Below are positions 58,563 to 64,000 of a DNA stretch of 64,000 nt, one piece after another. The notes below the pieces were generated by a model. It saw only the letters and a program-made list of their open reading frames with translations. It made no database searches and was not told where the DNA came from. How positions within the stretch are numbered: position 1 is the first letter of the stretch; each line of letters begins with the position of its first letter. The position numbers and the translations under genes are program-made. Source of the DNA: Streptomyces sp. PCS3-D2 (GTDB taxonomy: Bacteria > Actinomycetota > Actinomycetes > Streptomycetales > Streptomycetaceae); the NCBI RefSeq assembly GCF_000612545.2, contig NZ_CP097800.1, forward strand, positions 5,406,501 to 5,470,500, in the 5' to 3' direction.

Positions 58563-58817
58563 ATGCGTATTCGTTCTGCTGTCACCGCGTCTGTCCTGGC
58601 CGCCGGCATCCTGCTGGGCGGGGCCGGTGCCGCCCTGGCCAACGACGGGGTCGACATCGACTACTTCTCCGGCGGTCGCGCGGGCTACTCGTCGAACTGC
58701 TCCTCGCTCGCCGCGGTGCCCGCCAGCCGCCCGGCGTTCACGGGCCCGGTCTACACCTCCACCTGCCTCAAGGACGGCGAGGTCGAGTGGGCCAAGGGTC
58801 ACCACCTGGGTGCCTGA
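58563..58817 (+). CDS. Small secreted protein with two cysteines
   Basis: The 84-residue product has a Sec signal (AVTASVLAAGILLGGAGAAL, then ANDG cleavage near residue 26). A mature part of about 58 residues follows with two Cys (SSNCSSLAAVP and TSTCLKDGEVEW) that could form one disulfide. AGGGGAG lies just upstream of the ATG. It resembles no toxin, chaplin or lantibiotic that I recognise. Its function is unknown; a surface or signal role is possible. Confidence 0.75.
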   Translation: MRIRSAVTASVLAAGILLGGAGAALANDGVDIDYFSGGRAGYSSNCSSLAAVPASRPAFTGPVYTSTCLKDGEVEWAKGHHLGA

Positions 58818-59002
58818 TCCGGCGGCCCGCGCCGCGGGGACGAACCGACGGCGAGGTCGGCCGTCCCCGCGGCGTTCGCGGACCGGGGAGCGTGGGGCCA
58901 CCGGTTTTGGGCAGAACTTTGCCCGCCGGGCCGCATGAAGTCCGCCCGGCGCGTGCAGGCGCACGGGTGGAAACCGCACCGCGCAGCCCCGAGGACCCGT
59001 GC

Positions 59003-59668
59003 ATGGCCGTACACGCCGTTCGTCCGCTGATCCGGACGATCCCCGCCCCCGAGCGCGTCTGGTACGCCTCCTACGGCTCCAACATGCACACGGACCGCCT
59101 CGCCGCCTACATCGCCGGCGGCGTCCCGCCGGGGGCGACGCACGCGCACCCGGGCTGCCGTGACCGCCGGGCTCCCGAACGCTCCGTTCCGGTCGAGCTC
59201 GAAGGGCGCCTGTACTTCGCCACCGAGTCCCTGGTGTGGACCGGCGGCCGGGGCTACTACGACCCCACCGCCCCCGGCCGGCTCCGCGGGCGGGCCCACC
59301 TGGTGACCGCCGGCCAGCTGTCCGACATCGCCGCGCAGGAGATGGCCCGGGAACCGTGCGCCGACCTCGACCTCACGACCGTCCTGCGGGACGGCCGCCA
59401 CACCCTCGGCCCCGGCCGCTACGAGACCCTCGTCTGCCCGGGCACGATCGACGGGATCCCCGTGGTGACCTTCACCGCGCCGTGGACGCTCCGAGACGTC
59501 GAACTGCGCACCCCGTCCGCCGCCTACCTGCGCCACCTGGCAACCGGCCTCCTGGACTCCGGCCCCTGGACGCGACAGGACACCGCCGAGTACCTCTCCG
59601 GCTGCCCCGGCGCCGCCGGTGCCTGGACCCCCGACCGCATCCACGCCCTCCTGACGGCCGCCTCCTGA
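59003..59668 (+). CDS. Gamma-glutamylcyclotransferase-fold protein
   Basis: This 221-residue protein has the fold signature VWYASYGSNMHTDRLAAYI near residue 19, the YGSNM substrate loop. Members of this fold act on gamma-glutamyl amines or peptides (GGCT, BtrG), and are sometimes mis-annotated as histone deacetylases. The catalytic Glu cannot be placed with confidence. The ATG follows GAGGACC. It lies 3 kb from glnA2, a gamma-glutamylamine synthetase, so a link is imaginable but not shown. It converges with the PIG-L gene. Confidence 0.75.
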   Translation: MAVHAVRPLIRTIPAPERVWYASYGSNMHTDRLAAYIAGGVPPGATHAHPGCRDRRAPERSVPVELEGRLYFATESLVWTGGRGYYDPTAPGRLRGRAHLVTAGQLSDIAAQEMAREPCADLDLTTVLRDGRHTLGPGRYETLVCPGTIDGIPVVTFTAPWTLRDVELRTPSAAYLRHLATGLLDSGPWTRQDTAEYLSGCPGAAGAWTPDRIHALLTAAS

Positions 59669-59710
59669 CGGGCGCCTTCCGTCGGGCGCCTTCCGTCGGG
59701 CGCCTTCCGA
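59669..59710. repeat. Three 14-bp tandem copies between convergent genes
   Basis: CGGGCGCCTTCCGT occurs twice perfectly and a third time with the last base changed. The array sits between two convergent stops (59668 and 59723). Each copy contains the palindrome GGCGCC. It could be a transcription-termination aid or a slippage product. Confidence 0.8.
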
Positions 59711-59722
59711 CGGCGCCGCCGG

Positions 59723-61783
59723 TCAGCGGACCGCGCGGTGCCAGGCGGGCCGGGTGGGGGTGGAGGGGGTGGCGAAGGTGTGGAGTTCGGCGTCCAGGCC
59801 GAGGACCGTCGTGGTCGTCGTGCCGCCCTGTTCCCGGACGGCCGCCGGGGCGCCGGCGAAGAGCATGCGGGACTCCACCCAGGCCGGGGGGCCGCCGAGG
59901 CCGGAGGTGCTGACCGTGCCGCTGTGCGCGCGGCCCGCCACGTGACGGCCCGCGGCGCCGATCGCGCCGTAGCCGGCCCGGCCGCCCGCCTCGGTGACGC
60001 TGGAGACGTGCGGTCGGGGCGCGGGACCCGCCGTGACCACGGCGGTCCGCACCACCCCCGAGTCGGGGCGCCGGAAGTACAGGCGGACGCCCGCGCCGTC
60101 CGGGGCGGCCGTCAGCGGGACCGTCGTGGCCGGCAGACCCGTCGGCGAGGGGCCGCGGAGCGGGCCGTCCGGGTCCGCCTGCGTCCAGGCCAGCACCGAG
60201 GTTGTGGTCGCCGCGTACACGTGCCGCCGCCCGGCGGCGTCGACCGCCGTGGCCGGGTCGCTCTGCAGGTCCTCGCCGCCGAGCCGCTGCCAGGCGGAGA
60301 AGCCGCCGCCGGGCTGCTGGACGGCGGCGCGCAGGGTGCGCCGGGAGTCACGGAGGTAGACCGTGAGCAGGCCGCGGGCGTCCACCGCGGCCGCGGGGGC
60401 GCTGATCGCCGAGGTGCCGTCGGCGTCGCCCTTCTCGGGAGTGCCCAGTGACTGCCACGCGCCGAACGCCCCGTCGGGTGCGGTCTGGACGGCGTAGACG
60501 ACCTCGCGCCGGTAGTCCGAGGGGGCGGGGCCGAGGACGGTGCGGGTGGCGAGGACGGCGACGCGACCGTCGGGCAGCCGGGCGGCGGTCGCCCCCGGGT
60601 CGATGCCGGTGCCCGCGAGGAAGACCGGCCTCTCCCAGACCCCGGCGGCATCGCGCCGCCAGTAGGCCATGCGGCCGTCCAGCACGGTGAAGGCCCAGAG
60701 GCTGCCGGGCGTCCCCTCCGTCAGCCAGGAGGAGTTGTCGGCGCGGGTGTAGCGCAGCGACTGGGCCCAGTTGCGCCCGGTCGGGTTCCCGGCGACCTTG
60801 CGGTCGCCGCAGCCGGAGGGGCTTGCGCAGTAGTCCTGGTGGTCCTGCCAGGCGTAGGTCCGCAGGTAGTCGGTCTTGGTCTCGGCCGTCTGCGGGTCCA
60901 GCGAGTGCGGGAGGGTGCCGTTGTGGTAGCCGAGGTAGCTCTGCACCGAGAACTGTGGCCGTCGGTGGACCTGTTCGGCGTAGCCGGCGGTGGCGGCCTG
61001 CACGAAGCGGGCGCCGTACATGTGATCCTGGTGGTCGGTCAGGCGGCCGCTCTCCCGGTACCGGCCGGGCGTGGGGTCCTGCATCCGTATCGTCGTGGGC
61101 CGGTACCGCTCCAGGACCCCGGCTATCGCCTGTATCAGCTGGTCCTTGGTGTACGAGAAGCCCTGCTTGACCGGGGTCCCGGAGGTCAGTTGGGAGTCCA
61201 GCGCGGCTATCCGGCCGTTCCACAGGCCGCGCAGGCTGTCGGGGGTGTCCTGGCCGGTGCTGCGGGCCTCGCGCAGCATCAGCCACACCAGGTTGACCTG
61301 CGGCTTCGCGATGAGCACGTCGATCTCGGCGCTGCCGCCGCCCGCAGTGGGCATGACCGTGCGCCGCCACGCGCTGGTGCGGTCGCCGGTGGCCATCTCG
61401 GCGTAGGCGGAGCGGATGCCGTTCTGCCGGGCCTCCGCGTAGTGGGCGCGGTCGGCGGGCTGTTCGGGATCGTCGGCCGCGTGGCCGTGCGCCTCGTTGC
61501 GGCCGTCGGACTCGCCCGACGTGAGGTAGGCGGTGGTGACCTGGGTGCCGGCCCTCAGGGAGCGGCTGAGGTCGGGGTTCATGAAGAACAGGTCGTCGTC
61601 GGGGTGCGCGACGACCTGGATCACCGACCCGGAGGTGACGCTCGCGGGCAGGACGGCGGCCGGGTTCCTCCCCTGGTCGGCTCCGGCGGAGGTCTGCTGT
61701 CCGGAGGCCACGGAGAGGAGGCCGGTGGCGCCGGCGGTCAGCACGGTGAGCAGGACCGCGAAGCGGCGACGGGTCACGGGCAT
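59723..61783 (-). CDS. Secreted PIG-L-type deacetylase with a C-terminal propeller-like region
   Basis: This 686-residue protein starts with a twin-arginine-like signal (TRRRFAVLLTVLTAGATGLL). The PIG-L/LmbE domain carries VVAHPDDDLFFMNPDL near residue 55 and DHQDHMYGARFV near 255 with metal-binding residues. From about residue 350 to the end, repeats of the type SLGTPEKGDADGTSAISAPA, DARGLLTVYLRDSRR and DAAGRRHVYA resemble six or seven blades of a propeller or lectin. PIG-L enzymes remove acetyl from GlcNAc-type sugars, and the tail may bind a glycan. The ATG at 61783 was chosen with AAGG upstream. A second paralog lies directly upstream. Confidence 0.88.
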   Translation of the reverse strand: MPVTRRRFAVLLTVLTAGATGLLSVASGQQTSAGADQGRNPAAVLPASVTSGSVIQVVAHPDDDLFFMNPDLSRSLRAGTQVTTAYLTSGESDGRNEAHGHAADDPEQPADRAHYAEARQNGIRSAYAEMATGDRTSAWRRTVMPTAGGGSAEIDVLIAKPQVNLVWLMLREARSTGQDTPDSLRGLWNGRIAALDSQLTSGTPVKQGFSYTKDQLIQAIAGVLERYRPTTIRMQDPTPGRYRESGRLTDHQDHMYGARFVQAATAGYAEQVHRRPQFSVQSYLGYHNGTLPHSLDPQTAETKTDYLRTYAWQDHQDYCASPSGCGDRKVAGNPTGRNWAQSLRYTRADNSSWLTEGTPGSLWAFTVLDGRMAYWRRDAAGVWERPVFLAGTGIDPGATAARLPDGRVAVLATRTVLGPAPSDYRREVVYAVQTAPDGAFGAWQSLGTPEKGDADGTSAISAPAAAVDARGLLTVYLRDSRRTLRAAVQQPGGGFSAWQRLGGEDLQSDPATAVDAAGRRHVYAATTTSVLAWTQADPDGPLRGPSPTGLPATTVPLTAAPDGAGVRLYFRRPDSGVVRTAVVTAGPAPRPHVSSVTEAGGRAGYGAIGAAGRHVAGRAHSGTVSTSGLGGPPAWVESRMLFAGAPAAVREQGGTTTTTVLGLDAELHTFATPSTPTRPAWHRAVR

Positions 61784-62044
61784 CTGGGTACGCCTTGGGT
61801 TCGTTCCGGGCAGGACAAAACGCCGAGCAGTCAGAGAGAGGCCGAATCGGCGAACTTGGTTCACCGGACAGGCCGATGACTCCTGCCCTGCGGAGAAGAC
61901 CCGGGACGACGCACCGCCGCGACGGCGGGTGCCGTCCGGCTCCGATGCCGTCCGGTACGAGTTCTACGAGCCCCGGCGTTTCCGCCGTGTGCCCCACCGC
62001 ACCGGACGCCGCGACCCGGCAGGCCCCGGCGGTCACGGTGCGGG

Positions 62045-64000
62045 CTAGGGGGCGGCGTTGCGCGGGCCCACCGGCTGCCACGGCGCAAGGTACGCGTGCG
62101 GGGCGTCCGCCGACGAGGTCACGTACAGCCGCGCGTCGAGCCCCACCACCGCCAGGCTGACCATGTTGCTCCCGGTCATCGTGGAGGAGGGCGCGCCGAG
62201 GAACATCAGCGGCGAGCGCCCCCACGGCCGTCCCGGACCGACCTCCGCGCCCAGCTGCCCGCCCGCCGCGCGGCCCGCCAGCACGTGCCCGCTCGCCGTC
62301 ACCGAGCCGAAACCGTTCAGCCCGCCGAGGTCGGTCATGTTGTTGACCTTCAGGCCGTCGTCGGCCGTCATCAGGGCCGTACGGACGTTGCCCGAACCGG
62401 GTTTGCGGAACCACAGCCGCACCCCGCCCTCGCGGCCCTCCGCGGTCAGCGGGAGGGCGGTGTCCGGCAGCCCGGTGGCCGTGACCGGGCCCAGCGGGGC
62501 GCCCGGCTTCGGCTGCGCCCAGCCGACGACCGTCTTCGAGGTGGCCGCGAGGACCATGCGCCGCCCCGCGCCGTCGGTCGCGGTCACCGGGGCGCCGTGC
62601 AGGTCCGCGCCGCCGTACTTCTCCCAGGGGCCCCAACTGCCGTCCGCCTGCTGGACCCGGCCGCGCAGGCTGTGCGCACCGTCGCGGACGTACGCCGCCG
62701 GCTGCCCGGTGCCGTCGACCGAAACGGCCGGTGCGCTGATGTCGGAGGTCCAGGTCTGGTCCGCGGTCTCGGGAGTGCCGAGCGACTGCCACTCCCCGAA
62801 CCCGTCCGCCCCGGGCGCCGTCTGCACCGTGTAGACGACCTCGCGCCGGTAGTCGGCGGGCCGGGCCCCGAAGGAGGTGCGGGTGCCGAAGACGGCGATC
62901 CGGCCGTCCTTCAGCGTCACGGCGCCGGTGCCCGGGTCCATTCCGGTGCCGGGCAGCAGGTCCGGGCCGCGCCAGGGGCCGACCGGGCCGGGCCGATGCC
63001 AGACGGCGACCTGGCCGTCGAGCACCTTGAAGGCCCACAGGCCGTGGTCCCGGTCAGAGGTCAGCCAGTCGGTTCCGGTGCCACGGGCGTAGTTGACGGT
63101 GTCCGTCCAGCGGTTGCCCGCCGGATGCTCGGAGACCTTGAGGTCGCCGCAACCGGCTTCGCTGCCGCAGTGGTTCTGCCGGTCCAGCCAGGCGTAGGTG
63201 TCGAGGATGTCCAGCTTCTCCCGGGCCTCCTGCGGGCCCAGTGCGCTGGGGAGGAAGCCGTTGAAGTAGCCGACGTAGTTCTGCACCGCGAAGTGCGGCC
63301 GGTCCTTGACGTCCTGCGCGTAGGCGGCCGTGGCCATCTGGACGAAGCGGGCGCCGTAGAAGTGGTCCTGGTGGTCGGTGTACCGCTTGGTGTCGGGATA
63401 CCGGCCGGGGGTCGGGTCCTGGAAGCGGACGGCGGTCGGCCGGTACTGCTCCAGGACGCCCACGAGGGTCTGGACGACCTGGTCCTTGGAGTACGCGAAC
63501 CGCTGCTTGACCGGGGTGCCGGAGGAGAGCATCGACTCCAGCCGGGCGACCTTGCCGTCCCACAGGCCGTGCAGGCTGTCAGGCATGTCGGCGTAGCCGT
63601 GCCCGGCCTCGCGCATCTGCAGCCAGACCAGGTTGACCTGGGGTTTGGCGACGAGGACGTCGACTTCGGCGTGGCCGCCGCCCTTCGTCGGGACGACGGT
63701 GCGCTTCCAGGCGCTGGTGCGGTCGCCGGTGGCCATCCGGGCGTAGGCGGCCCGGATGCCGTTCTGGCGTGCCTCGGCGTAGGCGGGCTTGTCGGGGCGG
63801 GCGGTAGCCGCTTGGGCGGGGGCGGCGTTGACCCCGTCGGCCTCGCCCGCGGTCAGGTACACCGAGGTCACGGGGTGGCCGGCGGCTATGGAGTAACGCA
63901 GGTCCGGATTCATGAAGTACAGGTCGTCGTCGGGGTGCGCGACGATCTGGACCACCCGGCCCGGGTCGGGGACGGCGCCGGTGGCGACGGTGCCGGGCGG
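62045..64000 (-). CDS. PIG-L-type deacetylase paralog (5' end outside the window)
   Basis: The frame is open to the window edge, so 651 residues are visible and the signal peptide is missing. Motifs parallel the downstream gene: VQIVAHPDDDLYFMNPDL, DHQDHFYGARFV, DYRREVVYTVQTAP and WQSLGTPE, then a propeller-like tail. Identity with the neighbour looks close to half by eye, so they are an old tandem duplication. It should be an extracytoplasmic zinc deacetylase. A gap of 261 bp separates the two genes, where I see no gene. Confidence 0.87.
   Translation of the reverse strand, partial: PPGTVATGAVPDPGRVVQIVAHPDDDLYFMNPDLRYSIAAGHPVTSVYLTAGEADGVNAAPAQAATARPDKPAYAEARQNGIRAAYARMATGDRTSAWKRTVVPTKGGGHAEVDVLVAKPQVNLVWLQMREAGHGYADMPDSLHGLWDGKVARLESMLSSGTPVKQRFAYSKDQVVQTLVGVLEQYRPTAVRFQDPTPGRYPDTKRYTDHQDHFYGARFVQMATAAYAQDVKDRPHFAVQNYVGYFNGFLPSALGPQEAREKLDILDTYAWLDRQNHCGSEAGCGDLKVSEHPAGNRWTDTVNYARGTGTDWLTSDRDHGLWAFKVLDGQVAVWHRPGPVGPWRGPDLLPGTGMDPGTGAVTLKDGRIAVFGTRTSFGARPADYRREVVYTVQTAPGADGFGEWQSLGTPETADQTWTSDISAPAVSVDGTGQPAAYVRDGAHSLRGRVQQADGSWGPWEKYGGADLHGAPVTATDGAGRRMVLAATSKTVVGWAQPKPGAPLGPVTATGLPDTALPLTAEGREGGVRLWFRKPGSGNVRTALMTADDGLKVNNMTDLGGLNGFGSVTASGHVLAGRAAGGQLGAEVGPGRPWGRSPLMFLGAPSSTMTGSNMVSLAVVGLDARLYVTSSADAPHAYLAPWQPVGPRNAAP

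Overview
The window is chromosomal DNA from a high-GC actinomycete, almost certainly a Streptomyces. Supporting signs are the strong third-position GC bias, frequent GTG/TTG starts, start-stop overlaps of the GTGA/ATGA type, and characteristic genes: an RNase H/acid phosphatase fusion, glnA2, an AfsR/SARP-type regulator, HtaA-type heme proteins and a mycobacterial-type Nif3/zinc-ribbon/RNase H block. From memory, the order map ... panB ... nadE ... glnA2 resembles the S. coelicolor SCO22xx region; no alignment was run. There is no prophage, CRISPR array, insertion sequence, tRNA or rRNA. No stretch longer than about 300 bp is gene-free.

Positions 1-6250 hold lipid beta-oxidation genes: the end of an acyl-CoA dehydrogenase, an SCP2-type thiolase, then a MaoC hydratase / zinc alcohol dehydrogenase / short-chain dehydrogenase operon behind a palindrome matching the KstR motif. 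A minus-strand ECF sigma factor cluster and a degenerate receiver protein sit between them. Positions 6269-20995 are housekeeping and accessory: an unknown protein, the Nif3/zinc-ribbon/RNase H-phosphatase operon, the RNase P RNA gene (minus strand), a MerR regulator with a textbook 19-bp-spacer promoter, YaaA, a primase-polymerase-like protein, a TetR regulator, a dimethylargininase, an Rsm22-type protein, an MFS exporter and an SDR/PhzF/GNAT group.

Positions 21000-32300 are an iron and heme island: efeOBU for elemental iron, hmuTUV for heme import, two HtaA-domain surface proteins (one with an LAATG sortase signal) and a heme oxygenase. Iron-box-like sites precede efeO, lie between hmuT and htaA, and sit inside the heme oxygenase promoter, so the island should be induced by iron starvation. 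Heme would be bound at the surface, imported and opened to release iron.

Positions 32400-48300 carry map, npdG, a TerD domain fused to a PD-(D/E)XK nuclease-like domain, a site-2-type protease, a 1159-residue SARP/NB-ARC-like regulator convergent with a DrrAB-type exporter, panB, a membrane nuclease-family protein and nadE. Five heptamers at an exact 11-bp period precede the exporter, which is the hallmark of SARP binding. Positions 48300-64000 hold a multicopper oxidase, a DUF998/hydrolase pair, a CBS protein, a DUF3105-DUF305 operon, glnA2 with a strong terminator, an arylamine N-acetyltransferase, a small secreted protein, a cyclotransferase-fold protein and two tandem PIG-L deacetylase/propeller paralogs, the last one cut by the window edge.

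The most notable observations are the SARP-type heptamer array, the TerD-nuclease fusion, the KstR-like box in a streptomycete, the symmetric element in the heme oxygenase promoter and a 30-codon membrane peptide coupled to an ECF sigma factor.
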